Assembly (NCBI GenBank): GCA_903870545.1
Contig: CAIQDI010000021.1
Location: 1 to 39,167, forward strand
Source: an uncultured Pseudomonadota bacterium
Lineage (GTDB): Bacteria > Pseudomonadota > Gammaproteobacteria > Methylococcales > Methylomonadaceae
Direction: 5' to 3'
Length of the DNA: 39,167 nt
Part shown: positions 29,201 through 30,164 of the stretch, in pieces
How the letters are laid out: the number at the start of each line of letters is the position of its first letter
Numbering within the stretch: position 1 is the first letter of the stretch
Program-made: the position numbers and the translations under genes
The notes under the pieces: model-generated
Database searches by the model: none
What the model was told of the DNA's origin: nothing
The model's input: the letters and a program-made list of their open reading frames with translations, nothing else

Positions 29201-29586
29201 CCGCAACCGGCGATATTATCGTTAATGAAAAAATCGGTGGCTCCGATGCTTTGGAAGGTTTGTCGATTACCAAAGCGAAAAATGTTTCATTTAACAACGA
29301 GGTGAAAATTGATGGTAATTTAAGCATTAACGCAAGCGGCATCGTGGCGTTTAATTCGTCGCTGGATATTAGCGGTCAATTGACGATTCGTGGCGCGAAA
29401 GAAATTATGCTCGGTGATAAAACATTTGAAACGAATGGCAAAACCGTTATTTTGAAAAATGGTCAATTTGATTCATCTTTGTTACGTTCAACTGAAGTGG
29501 TGAAATCGCTTGAAAATACCGTCAATTATTACGACAAAGCGGATAACGATATTTTCTATTTCTGGACTGAAAACGTGCGGTTATAA
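1..29586 (+). CDS. Giant mosaic repeat protein A, likely secreted or surface adhesin (5' partial)
   Basis: One uninterrupted reading frame of 9,861 codons runs from the window edge to a TAA at 29584-29586; the true start lies upstream. It has no enzymatic signature. It is a mosaic of repeats: about 150-residue beta-rich modules (residues 1-760 and 1279-2356), GAGNV-type modules (761-1278), a Leu-Pro pentad tract (2357-2872), calcium-loop modules (about 2878-3430), RTX nonapeptides (4061-4154), three beta-solenoid blocks, LGY repeats (about 4702-5220), IGA repeats (about 6681-7116), a Trp-rich stretch (7498-7616) and a terminal module (9599-9810). RTX and solenoid content is typical of exported adhesins, so an extracellular role is inferred. 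The C-terminus ends in an aromatic tail (FYFWTENVRL) with no LPXTG or obvious anchor. Secretion signals, if N-terminal, are outside the window. It lies 2 bp before the acyltransferase gene, so co-transcription is likely. The reading frame is certain; the function is inferred. Confidence 0.93.
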   Translation: MVDFKAQNLKMGAINFDFDGKAGEIIRAAGSLDIAVAGYFMVKGEFAFEKSTQNLTLSDGKKVKANALIIGGADASAFAGINGGTADEMGLKLSKVDFALAMFANSAAPAQHWTALKATAGTVEIVGVSDVTISAKTISVEINLQDAATKTVVDFKAQNLKIGAINFDFDGKAGEIIRASGSLDIAVAGYFMVKGDFAFEKSEQNLTLSDGKKVKANALIISGADASAFAGINGGTADEMGLKLSKVDFALAMFANSATPAQHWTALKATAGTVEIVGVSDVTISAKTISVEINLQNATTKTVVDFKAQNLKIGAINFDFDGKTGEIIQAAGYLTVNIANFFNVKGNFGFEKSTENLTLSDGKTVETNALKLGGAGVSAFAGLNGDSENPLGFVLNNADFGLALLTDSKNPARHWTALQARANGVAFIGVDDVTIAGKSLNLSINTADSMGLVVDFAKQNLKIATGSSSELTLNMDGKQGKLLRASGELDLNLANFFSVSGNFAFEKSTQEITLSDKSKVTTDAITFGGSKVNAFAGLNGNTAQKMGFELADVDFGLALLSDQKNTARQWVSLQATAEKVGFVGIDGFTVSAQKLAINYNQADSKGIVVDYAAQALQIATGSENSSVTLDMDGKKGALIQASGELDINVMDFFKVSGEFAFEKSTQEMTLSNQSKVTTDLLTVGGHNVTAFAGLNGGSTNAMGLELKNIDFALALLTDKNDVQRRWLSLKTNAGAVAFIGVDGLTAAVNNLDVEVNQSIGKDSDVTVSATGQKTISEKTNTILKLDASKSAGELEFSYKNQKATVSLNQGDKMLASAIQLKLEGFTGIGQGNVKVSGSKTTGFTVEFVGNLAGKAVENVTIKTIAPEISIDIAEQKAGETQVEKIQNGLDANEIQVLLFNGLQAGKGTYTLSFDGKTTTDITFAGSDVSTNIANIQTALETLANIGAGNVIVSVAKDSAINRQRYNVEFTGKLARKNVGALSVNSKNITITTFETGTASTAINEQQEIRLQATGRNTNGSLVAGTGTFVLTLDGQKTVPIRFGSSSFTTNITEIKGALEGLSGIGTGNVSVEVTQKEGTNQIYKITFKGALAGKNVGLLAVGDVSKLKGTDVIISGIQDGASGVAETVEINTLIANVTTANASVDLIQEGSAAEFVENTTKNNELQSVNVNATTDGTFVLALNNQGKTFKTDDLPLGISAESLQTALNKAFATTIEVTSLKTGEFLIGFAGDFAGQKVELLTATTKSAVQEAILSVSQLGKTTDKTVAVNTSTTKIMKLVVDYSTQNLVVKTGVASSITFDMKNEVLRASGNVDLNLFGLVKVSGGFAIEKTAQQITLSTGKSVKADLLTLGMSGVNALVGYDQGTVETSDDVGLALSDMNLALAIFSEQKGTRSWVTAQASIGKGEFALPPIDNFEASVGKASILINQKASDATTIDFSKNKLDVSVGGDKIVTFDMSGARMQVGGEINLNLFGLVKVSGGFAVGKGTQSVTLSTGKIAQTDLLTIGMSGVNALVGYDQGTADTSDDIGLALTDVNLALAIFNEQKGGAGRRWIAAQASVGKGEFALPAMENFEASVSKASLLINQKASDATTIDFSKNKLSVLVGADKTVTLNMAGEKLQIAGNIDLNLFGFTKVSGGFAVEKSAKKITLSTGAIVNADMLSIGMSNVNAFVGYDQGTTDSSDDVGLELKNVNLALGIFSDSKTKRTWIAAKGSVGSGKLLENIDDFEAGISKAILVINRQAADTTTIDFSKSKVDIAVASDKTVTLDMQGDTLKVSGNVDFNAFNFVRVNGEFAFEKSTTKMTLGNGSTINAAVLGFGMSHVDAFAGIGYGSSDQLGFSIKDTSLALALVSDVANPKRQWFSLKADSESVSFDGVEGITASAKAMHIALNMAASDKSSIDYSKNNLKIGGSETVVLDLAPNAFEVAGNLKFNLFDFVKLEGDFGFKKTESQVTLSDGSKADVNVMAMSAFGVNAFAGFGASSDNKVGFELSNVDLALAFMSDKTDVSRKWTTLSASVGSAGFVGSSDVFIGGKNLKIEINKESRDGVVVDYKNQKMVVDSNTTDKTVTFDMDGAEGSFISFNGVMQFKAFDFIDFSQQISFKLATKTLVLDSGADVMVTTLGFNKHGINLSAGIDGLGFDLQDVDLNVALVSNGTNFWVSVDASANKVAFKGIDGMTVKTEKVRLQMNTASNGTAIDYSKAGLTIAKGTADQFTFNEMKGEVFNVSGFLDVNLFDFVSLKGDFSFQKTRKQVFLSDGSNVAANVIMFGGVDVDAFAGIKTVGFSLKNVDFGFAFIKEIGNPSHQWTTLKSKIGEAAFSGIDGLDISALDLNLNLNMGFKSLSIDYFKTNFDIKLPDVPEMTLPKVTLPTISLPSMQLPSFDLPALDLSGMKLPNFEMPVIDLPSFDLPVISLPTLDLSKIKLPSLTLPTIDLPEINLPSLDLSGIDFGKIDLKAVKLPSIKLPSIKLPAIKLGDLSMNLPSIDLPEINLPTVDLSGIDLSKLNLKAIQLPSIKLPSITLPELDLSGIDLGSLNLKAVQLPSVSLPSITLPTFDIPELGLKAISLPSLNLPTISLPSLDLSGIRLPKFDLPSIQLPSLDLSGIDLSKIDLKAVKLPSISLPSIQLGLLDLSAFGLSSIELPSIDLPDIALPTINLSALNLPILNLKAIKLPSISLPSIQLPSLDLSKIDLGSLDLKAIKLPSIDLPSISLPSIDFPTPDLSWIKMPSIDLPSLKLPAIDLSGIDFGTVDLSAVKLPSIDLPSISLPSLGLTIDLPSIDLPTLNLSALKIPGLDLKGLKLPNIQLPTIKLPSLDFSGIDFSAIDLKAVKLPSISLPSIKLPSLDLSEIALPKLTLPNLNLPKLDVNLPSMPTNMISLDGMFDLDIFGFYKKKDLFSFTQKFETVTLVKGSQTKQAAVGVLSLSKQNLSVFAGLNGGTDNAIGVNLEDVDFGLGLFVDMLKPSNVWVTLQANAGAAEFLGSDLFKISLHDVGVNVNTENNEGWVIDYKLNPLTIPGGLGVPAKGGLLDALTVKNEDFTFNIDGKRGQIFEISVGLADIEVADFMFLHGSFAFSMGTGQEVEASMGAVTTLAEQAIGLAGGEKIIEIAKMLGVSTTLKHKVNTMSIAGANLFGFAGVGGNYKPDSNKDGVIDANDTVNKGAIGLAIEDVDFAVMIMTPDQKASGNTVGDAVNKALNAVGLKYVAVKADVAKASLVGLESANITMKAEDVAIRMNTSDLAILPGPLKAATLLLEMPHVDFIKTYGAKGLDVGAGGSNVINMDFSDEIIQAKVAYAEMNIAGLVQLSASAAFTKRGSEEVTLNDGSKHKVTSLALGISNANAFVGVGGYFHDSDGDGRITDKDSVNTSAVGIAIKDLDLGALFMTEINLDPSKIAVYTAIKADINMAGLVGVPAVTLEAKDLSVGLNLSTTGKVVDFTKSKLGYYEVETGDKLNPIKLDYTGILIAVSGEATIEITGVAKLEGVFDFTVDDKGLTVFADVTATLGGGIYSSHAVGLIAIRAGGLAMQATLESGIDLGSLLEFKVEFGLTINTLGEDFVYKVPEKFSDKLNYKTITIPVIPAGMTKPVDSYVLIHGKGSLNILDGSVLALKGEFSVLFSNEGAVLNVAASLESPLLSPISAIGTLGITKEGVYGSLRIGKSDGSEKLMTGTGYAIKGTFLLQFNTTSSIQKVSAFDTLDSNSDGSKVDLIQVDLAASMFKVAGSAIIYQPLVEDLFNLKGNIELVISNEGLEASVDMSLYLMGFGDVASASGKLAILNTKDEGMVFALNLGFKAKFDIEVISLDVTASLQINTSSNKSYAGVEKGVNFRVALDGKMKILALEATLIGSIELKDGILELEIKEAKFDFFHVLNIGIHGYIRSDGNFSITGNADLTVDMEVLVLKAGIELTISNTLIGAKVYGSLDVHIDLGLFEINETLAGFSGEIKMTAASAYLQASVTVAGISVSGDYAWSLGEPPVIATQVGDVLYLNMGDRGVQYRGDLYKDIRNETYNISEESAGVLTVSSLGEKKTYSGVKRVVGDGGAGKDAVFVNKNVSGDIVFDLHGGEGDDSFIIGNGSSDSFIYGDAGNDQMTGGYGSGIHYDGGSGDDKFVGGDGNEFIDMGADNNTVFGAGGDDTIIVGSGAQYIEGGSGYDVLTLNKFDSANTPLILGEHELSYKEGAYNIKFNDSLEEIKATDIGRTSTFTGKGETWGATSLTFDAAGVVDVKNVIFAIPEGRLTIQSPGIIGTLNTDLKELTIINNGAENVGDIFVIEKDDLTIADAGRTNGGLYTSTGKIDVQLKAPEALFSLSSGILSNVNSGKAINITADDIDFASGENNVIGTGVLTLKSTTKTQSYRVGSAGQSTFGRDYSIAGKTGNMEIGMRDLAALHDGFKIINIGHAGEGIVMMMGDVEDKVVGSFTFNAQLHDDVNFYAQRFNIVGDVQSTKMLNFDGRLMEVQRQNLNAPMGVPDSGITAKNLNINLTEQLLVSGWLMGGDSLNISVMGTTGEKTMVGNGADFMSLRTDMGSTISTTNANAHLNISTSAGIFAAGSVFARNTAAQISMNAATGLTLLEGGTVEVFDDNAGITLGAAQYLYLNSGSAVIAGAKFIYEGATPIPVQTGKNTTLTIAATGELILAGSVTAAGGMSIKGGNNTHDLADYFDTIAGKVLTRVTTFDSSWFTALNGGTLNAAIQKVFTDNNITLGANVSVVSGNNYTPFFQLTDTARAQIVSSLGYTTYANGGYYNAAASGNDKFIANLTVTNASDAQKRATAQSLGYVVNPDLVFYKADAATNKRLLTNFTQGASADYSNTLIDWGSAGAPSTTADFGSLSNAQKSVVAQSLGYVLDDVTKKYLNFNAPAGKKLVADFTQGQIFDYANADIYWGSEAKPSKDTAFDGLTLGQKKIVARALGYNVLDAKEDGLSFYKASAPIDKQLVFGFNESGTFSLETLDLGGVRAPDKPVPEGSTATAITAKTFEELNPDQRLVVSDKLGYAPVQDGLFYNPTAAAGKAQLVATLDYKNSEITWDADATPTENVKFGQLTTAQQQKVLNKTGYQRYNGVSYFNATATVEKQHVLTFVEGKDYNNKDIKWSVITQPSDELKLSEFNPDDKSISVEQFEAQKKLAESAIKIITAEQIKEAIRNDTLKTLIPKGAELKGFKDLSADIQQQALAQLGYTAYSSTTYFKAGAGDKEVMTNFVQGVDYQGSSATAGKANRWIVSDGTQQYVLYASDIDDNKVIDEIQLQAPHTLLGQRGFGFLLTGTLTTLQDGVNLVVAGAKDAIIRGNINLLGANSNLTVQSDKWVYWEGTANVTGNLSLLGGVSLDGTNLGGANMAGSSIYVSGTSTLKTSQAGSIITLSGGKDVDIYGIVVAGGAIGANGVTFAGGDSQIKVTAGEQIYVDNALVASKGVHLTTTNVTGADDAGLSVKVTTIGGLTAAGKTANNSGGDVTIDAVGDVQIVGMMLSGGTMNQTFNDQGVLTSQTINWSTEKSKIDLKAQGQLYMGGTAISKEGNTVEIGAMVRANQLINLSGGSHISDKIGLKLLGGTYISTKNADGEVNMSAVQDAEVLGFVVAGGEILDRYDSTGKYVGSYANRYDGDSKITVTAGRQIRLGRDLAAGKEITVKGGRVTDPIDNDTSVWAQWNTQGIVMGGSAHLTTWRENSVINLSASGDLSVLAPAAYTQQLLADDFTQFADGHLTGDVTFKMAIDLGTKKVEGNVIIKAADTLAAKGIGGLMKVINDALKATTFKVTESLSGTPALGSDVKLDVSTPEIVARLVDGRFMFTSSGYKFTLKKDGSSNADFLGFKQLTTADAASARQASIDAPARGSVVNIGNQNKSGQITLQNWVRGYSAVNLYSSTSNDGKQNLDFGVAGIIETLSGDIVMNPADDAVLKGDLIANGLGASVIINAKNTLNLRGNITAQKDIVISAGTTEKADETSVSTYGTARFTTLGAGGTINISGKNDVYINSTVGIDTLNPGVNTDLKGIYIVAEKGKLTIAHESGWVQTGGELALTGKIVDFAGVIRSTKATDSLTDNEIIINATNSLLMHGDLNVVGSMWLQSGGNVDIYNANLLVTSANQHLTIDATGDVNIGSVNPVAGIATTKAAIIEANAALTMTIGGALNIAADAGLYASGLTSQIQITTGSANIAGGILAGTHYVVGTGSVAVANSTATLDLTATKAVVIGGQRIDLTNVALPLVTATSTISAPAAVDITTGENTDGLGLSLGTLSAIRAINAAAVLNVTTKGDIQIQGVISADAAGADVSLISSGQILIDNLVSANDQLVLKGGHDTSGIGILVNSVVLDLFNNRVSGGTLDTAINGDITISADDNVVLNGIIGQRDISATDPTITTGKVDSISIASNYGDVLILGIVDLLNTATVSGKNVSLLADSRIYALATNSTVRVNATDTIYVASRRETSVTPYMYVVANLTPLASNNSIIHSDKLVHLSASKLTIEGIIETNNATSGNILISASKELWVGKKSVSSTTYEGGILQSAKDINIHAGVDASWTNAQREGAVVQTDLNAGTVTILGLAILEAPAGKIDILAGGTIIIDADTSVAGIATVKIPVITTRDVTYKYVSGYNEVAIGIIQVPEVTWVDTVITEQIGTVQVPVGKYHTEMDTLLEQTGYYNPTAFTVDSSGNILTDNRFREFFIEGVDYYNEGTVTAATTPVVVNAGSFEVGKMYQIAAVGATNFTSIGASANTVGTTFTANGTGAGIGTGTAIATATTVASSFVVGNTYKIAAGGATDFTAIGGINAVGGVFTATGAGSGTGTVSLISTSIVSGNSYEIVTITDNFISIGSLNNTVGTVFVATTTGATLGTGTAIEVVPAYSIVSGHIYQIATSDGDSIFTTKFSASANTVGTIFTASVSGTGSATLADAILSGSGIVTELTAASSTTAATAIVSGKNYKITTVGTSTFTSFGASANTAGTMFTATSSGTVSSGDGTVTELTSTAPSVTRTNFVVGKSYKITGADNGTNFSSLGAVANYKVGTTFTANATASTGTNTVSATSVQTAGSISKDQTYKVVSLGTNFTTMGAANNNAGTIFTATTGTGTGTAWQIASTGQFISGQEYRIETLGSGTDFTLIGAANNDALTVFVATGVGAGSGSATVFTNAVKAGISGVNWDNAATVELPYQTVIDRPLNFSATTANKDVYKTFTQLSDAQKQAVLNTLGYMKLYDFKYSNVHLIRTLNGNPTDTPLPATNIGGYVGTTNKLVPLWMQSATAPASVIYRIPVVGWRDKYISMPKGAYQDISALSPQGTLQFLNNDDGYTTVLVPAVLDGAGKIIKDAYYTSTGDAAVKASSWIANGTNAGGTWNPLSTVTTPSGELVGRYKDDGAVTYTQQNSDFVAADFAAAVVGYDSSSDTQNNTPIDKVDDPPNGKTDVPSGEADLGAANWKVAYKPVSGTRTFEVAGTPTDSMKRDPNWFWEVANKNFAANENQSYYVSSTNGRFTDNVIAYDTYVDVLKTTGDTATIVKTGSTSRPNQVAATFNYWEGWVQDSGSQSDDNIMGSGSHSNGWDNHDWTAPTAADKAQGNWTTTDSNGKSQTRNWSGWAAAAKDEWQVKSHSSTHAWFYVDWYIRGRDLLSHDILQTKNNYDYTWTSQWHPIYDQRIQLGYKLVTNEQQEYDYRAVFATKTVQVPITKFKDVTVWEKQAVISDATKTVTERTFVDGGLERNPFAVAGASLSGLEISIDSGKNVSVTGLLQATNNLTLNAATLLDLGVDAATQSTLNSTAGTVSLSGDNVSLSDALTVNGNAIELNASRDMALGGVQVLEQPTDKTLKKGTLILNSQTTITALAGRNITLSGVATATNQIIISAGDTTAKLQSTSASGSITGDLETALKVTSATGTVNDISLSAGEFGGNITLAKSVITTPLSAINTTLHNVKLTAKSGKISQTEGMITTDILTANADRGLKLNTSINSLTAQLTAAGSIALLNNKDLTLTKVIAFDGAITVDVLGSVVATDVEANGGTDGNDITINTIKTDTAVPVNLTMTKILTDSRGDITLNIQGSILQVGSPLLTADVLNVTVADAITLNTSVNKIRLQTTKIGNVSIIQDATDTTKDLVLERVHINDGSLTVTADGKVDLADVLSETNKEINDITVTAAGDIAVRYVNAGIYLDAGVNTLPATSTVLNGVETITATTSPTSVSSAGDIFLTSTAGNIHETFLDDAPDVMADELTISAATGIVKLQVAINTLDATSTAGDITVSDVDGNLEKFQGLLVKQVIAATSGTTVTLTANNSLNVGLYASAGTGAMPAVDGKVTGGTIRLISTNESVVVAKRSNSTSYLNDTNPALNYTSGIGFNAKKLVDLYKVFVLNTPVLIEYRAGGDFIFRNDDTTNLVTGRQSQLPKDLTSETIIIETGSLLSINGTLTASKHLELVSGVDVIVRGNILAGSGTKVVGAIDEVIIKAKGTNTLTTTVDKMNLTTGAMVTNTITTSGNVNIQTTGIAASNFEIRAKNDIFIGLKWDFTLTGFIGGLANFDPAANVTLHIGETFDSTGVKTTVFDKTLTVQGGIVAAKQNLELRAQTVTTDTSSVFIGTNLNSNLDVVATGGISLNTLVANVSAVSSSSGNIIINEADNLNVNNVLANDGKIEITAGGNMFAKTVQITTDKLLNDITLKSAIALKIDNIEAGVNNGADKTASEVILDAAGGITEMGSGDDGVDVFGYKVTFKGAVITTRIQIASDKGTQGATDVEYKYSAPEGTGMLGGTGQTAIPSTVKTIADAPSIDPNKDYILIVPTDGTGTAPATLTATGTLSIVSLPAYTTGSVVSLSAGTGLTNDLVIVSDITAAGQTVNLTAGGGITLGGKVTAGSLVVSAGTASGSDLTLKTDVDNLSVTMSGAGNLVVQQSGIGNLNVTSLTMHGGDVSFILDSGSITFGALSGTTGTISIVTKSGSIILPTSSALFSAGAVILSGTGSITGALDADSLDLTANGEINITDKDGVIVNSVVNGSTVNSVFIPNTSPFSLTTGGATTLNASLSTATSPIDLITTAGLLTVNQSLTSTTGAVTLNAVGGITLSAETKITTSGITTSGTTSSGNVVFNSASGAITMSDETIVNAGYGLISLNASGIITLGKLATTNANPFEITSTAGAVLDAGDSPVDIYAPNAKLVVRSVGGIGTTAGKGGAIEILVKELDVINTGGGDIAFEHVDDATNSSGVLLDEVHGLTIRRIENLGATAGAITVRTTDDTIILDGNIISGSTDKTKIVTLYAGDAYANTTATKVNLIGGIQTAGAGVEVTAENGDITFTNYEITNPNTLVKIANTLTKGIEVLGSGDIKLTATQGSIVNNENLANVEALFPATTGVNLSSSLLLPAVNISGYASDNPDLDWAIAKGEFDAVTNITGKFVVDATTQQMKLSGLTTDEIMQHNLKNGEVIGWKVTGTSTWKAFNPRIDWALQNKKFSATQATGAITFGTTLAAYEKIIYQLDDNVVIRNAEGAYIQTTGGGLTMTAKNTIGQPVAGFKYSPLSLFIDAKTLLVNSTERDTSSLISTGAIEIKSTSSTGSAAGKTELLSLSSSTLDVQKVANPVDAAGEDITLISDNIDLSAPVRSAGATIILHPIDETRDIIIGGGSTSVAGAYQIDTTEFANLKDGFGQIVIGSEVSSGTITIGDGAVGGNLAFNDSISINSPALGGEIWIKDNMVGAKGADFVINGSGHTTTLSANVTVKSNVDINDSMKISGARLISTTQGDIILGGKSAHFLSGDNVQGDDTLTLRAATGDIIVNEKIGGSDALEGLSITKAKNVSFNNEVKIDGNLSINASGIVAFNSSLDISGQLTIRGAKEIMLGDKTFETNGKTVILKNGQFDSSLLRSTEVVKSLENTVNYYDKADNDIFYFWTENVRL
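2281..3834 (+). repeat. Four GAGNV-type modules inserted into the 150-residue array
   Basis: Four diverged units follow the pattern G(T/E)(Y/F)xLxxxGxxT, then xxxIQxALExLxxIGAGNVxVxV, then YxVxFxGxLAGKxVxxL. Clear examples are IGAGNVIVSV, IGTGNVSVEV and FKGALAGKNVGLLAV; the first (IGQGNVKVSG) and fourth (LQTALNKAFATTIEV) are weaker. Similar short beta modules are known from very large bacterial surface proteins. The block interrupts the 150-residue modules between units 5 and 6. Confidence 0.8.
3835..7068 (+). repeat. Seven more ~150-residue beta-rich modules (second block)
   Basis: Units start at about 3835, 4309, 4783, 5248, 5704, 6151 and 6595. The first three contain a characteristic longer loop (VGYDQGTxxxSDDVGL) where the first block has AGLNGGTxxxMGL. 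The openings change from VVDY to IDFSKNKL and IDYSKxxL. The last two units are the most diverged (for example NLSAGIDGLGFDLQDVDL). The array ends at the Leu-Pro tract. Confidence 0.9.
7069..8616 (+). repeat. 516-residue Leu-Pro pentad repeat tract
   Basis: From residue 2357 to 2872 almost every fifth position is Leu, usually followed by Pro: LPSID, LPSIS, LPSIK, LPTID, LPEIN. The pentads are interspersed with a higher-order element, LDLSGIDLSKIDLKAVKLPS, recurring about every 45-60 residues. The tract is acidic and basic in alternation (D and K after the Ile), has essentially no Cys, and few aromatics other than Phe. The pentad I/V-D/K-L-P/S-S/G/A is reminiscent of pentapeptide repeats (A-D/N-L-x-x) but has Pro after the central Leu. 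Fold unknown. Confidence 0.95.
8632..10290 (+). repeat. Degenerate modules carrying EF-hand-like calcium loops
   Basis: Three diverged relatives of the 150-residue module keep the AGLNGG / DVDFGL / VxLxAxA landmarks. Two contain a canonical acidic 12-residue loop: DSNKDGVIDAND at 9427-9462 and DSDGDGRITDKD at 10045-10080. Both sit between an F(A/V)GVGG strand and the (I/V)G(L/I)AI strand. The DxDxDG pattern is that of EF-hand, dockerin and thrombospondin type 3 calcium loops; calcium binding is inferred. Confidence 0.85.
10291..11940 (+). other. Amphipathic beta-strand region of giant protein A
   Basis: The sequence is made of short repeated strand pairs such as LEGVFDFTVDDKGLTVFADV, LKGEFSVLFSNEGAVLNVAA and KGNIELVISNEGLEASVDM, about 25-30 residues per pair. 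A third acidic loop, DSNSDGSKVD, begins at 11083. Membrane-spanning character is not evident. An RGD tripeptide follows just after this region at 11983-11991. Confidence 0.65.
12181..12462 (+). repeat. RTX (haemolysin-type) calcium-binding nonapeptide repeats
   Basis: GGxGxDxhx-type nonapeptides are visible: GGEGDDSFI, GDAGNDQMT, GGSGDDKFV, GAGGDDTII and GGSGYDVLT, with degenerate units between them. These form calcium-bound parallel beta-rolls after export, classically by type I secretion. Here they lie in the middle of the protein rather than near the C-terminus. Confidence 0.95.
12600..13960 (+). repeat. Beta-solenoid block 1 of giant protein A
   Basis: Irregular short strands such as GRLTIQSPG, KAINITADDIDFAS, TGVLTLKS, AHLNISTSAGIFAAGS and GELILAGSVTAAGG fit a right-handed beta-helix of the filamentous-haemagglutinin kind. 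It includes a DLAALHDGFKIINIG string at about 13141-13185, a motif found again in the terminal module and in giant protein B. Confidence 0.75.
14105..15660 (+). repeat. LGY repeat family, seven units
   Basis: The G-Y motif recurs at 14188, 14314, 14515, 14719, 14962, 15148 (TGY) and 15511. The typical unit, about 60-80 residues, is a short predicted helix LSxAQKxxVAQSLGY, then a Y/F-rich element (FYKADA, YYNAAA), then KxLVxxFxQGxDYxNxxIxWG and a P-containing linker. Mixed helix and strand contrasts with the all-beta surroundings. The spacing between units 6 and 7 is enlarged by a helical insertion (IKIITAEQIKEAIRND). No named family recognised. Confidence 0.85.
15740..19690 (+). repeat. Beta-solenoid block 2 of giant protein A
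   Basis: Long run of solenoid coils with strings such as GDVTIDAVGDVQIVGMMLSG, GNITAQKDIVISAGT, NSLLMHGDLNVVGSMWLQSG and GDITISADDNVVLNG, plus Gly-Asn turns. Coil-like periodicity of roughly 20-25 residues resembles haemagglutinin repeats. No enzymatic motif seen. Confidence 0.75.
20041..21348 (+). repeat. Eight IGA-type repeats (VxGxxYKI...FTxIGAxxNxVGTxFTA)
   Basis: Eight diverged units of about 45-65 residues begin FEVGKMYQI, FVVGNTYKI, IVSGNSYEI, IVSGHIYQI, IVSGKNYKI, FVVGKSYKI, ISKDQTYKV and FISGQEYRI. Most contain FTSIGASANTVGTTFTA-like cores and Gly-Thr-rich tails (GTGTA). Comparable repeats are common in phage structural proteins and some giant bacterial proteins (recalled, not searched). 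The block lies between two halves of what looks like one LGY-type unit. Confidence 0.9.
22492..22848 (+). other. Trp-rich, non-repetitive stretch of giant protein A
   Basis: Twelve Trp residues fall in 119 codons, in strings such as NYWEGW, NGWDNHDW, RNWSGW, AWFYVDWYI and TWTSQWHPIYD. The rest of the protein has very few Trp. Asn, Asp, Ser and His are also enriched. A carbohydrate-binding or compact globular domain is possible, but no family is recognised. Confidence 0.7.
23041..27999 (+). repeat. Beta-solenoid block 3 of giant protein A
   Basis: Recurrent units of the form (V/L)NxLxAxxxxAGxIxIxxxxxLxLxxV occur, for example SLTAQLTAAGSIALLNNKDLTLTKV, NTLDATSTAGDITVSDVDGN and ANVSAVSSSSGNIIINEADNLNVNNV, interspersed with DNDITINTI-like coils. 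This is the pattern of filamentous-haemagglutinin-type solenoids. The same sub-motif is prominent in giant protein B. Confidence 0.78.
28795..29430 (+). repeat. Terminal module of protein A, homologous to the N-terminal module of protein B
   Basis: The module runs from IDTTEFANLKDGFGQIVIG to AKEIMLGDKTFE. Shared with 32530-33216 are GQIVIG, LAFN, GGEI, GSGHTTTLSA (29011-29040) and INDS(M/L)KISGARLI, in the same order. About 50 residues of unique tail follow before the stop codon. Confidence 0.9.
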
Positions 29587-29588
29587 CG

Positions 29589-30164
29589 ATGGCATGGCTC
29601 ACACTAGCACAAATTGAAAGTATGGGTTTCGCTCAAGTGGGCAATCCCGTTTTTTTATCGGATAAAGCAGTATTTTATAATTGCCAAAATATCCGCTTAG
29701 GCTCTCACGTTAGAATTGACGATTTTTGCGTGTTATCGGCGGGTTCGGGCGGCATTGAGATTGGCGATTATGTGCATATTGCGGCATATTGTTTGCTCAA
29801 AGGCGAAGGTAAGATTTATATTGCGGATTTCTCAGGCTTGTCGGCGCGAGTCAGTATTTACAGCAGTTACGACGATTGTAGAGGCGAAGTGTTAGCGTAT
29901 TTAAATCTGCCCGAAGCCGCCACCTACGGGCAACACGGCGATGTGATTTTACAAGGGCAATCGGGTTCGGGCGTTGGCTCAGTGATTTTGCCCAATGTCA
30001 CGTTAGAAGAAGGTTCTGGCTGCCCATCATCAACGGTCATTGTGAAAGATTGCAAAGCCTTTTGCGGTTATTTTGGCGTGCCAGCGCGATGGGTGACAAG
30101 ACGGAAACGCAACATCGTCGAATTAGAAAAACAATTAAGAGCGAAATTAGCGCATGAAAAATGA
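29589..30164 (+). CDS. Left-handed beta-helix (hexapeptide repeat) acyltransferase
   Basis: This 191-residue protein has hexapeptide-repeat character from about residue 27 to 153: IRLGSHVRIDDFCVLSAG, IEIGDYVHIAAYCLLKG and IYIADFSGLSARVSIYSS are stacked I/V-G-x coils. They are followed by an excursion loop (about 93-117) and a last coil set ending in the GVPARWV closure (163-169), typical of WbbJ/LacA-type O-acyltransferases. A basic C-terminal helix (170-191) follows. The family transfers acyl groups, usually acetyl from acetyl-CoA, to sugar hydroxyls or amines. The late coil reads GQSGSGVGSVIL where relatives usually have a His-containing HVxIGAGSVIL-like strand, so the active site may be altered; H63 and H116 are candidate catalytic His residues. 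The ATG lies 2 bp after the stop of giant gene A with no clear Shine-Dalgarno sequence, suggesting translational coupling. The gene overlaps the next one by 11 bp. Substrate unknown; modification of the glycan made by the neighbouring glycosyltransferase is an inference. Confidence 0.88.
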   Translation: MAWLTLAQIESMGFAQVGNPVFLSDKAVFYNCQNIRLGSHVRIDDFCVLSAGSGGIEIGDYVHIAAYCLLKGEGKIYIADFSGLSARVSIYSSYDDCRGEVLAYLNLPEAATYGQHGDVILQGQSGSGVGSVILPNVTLEEGSGCPSSTVIVKDCKAFCGYFGVPARWVTRRKRNIVELEKQLRAKLAHEK

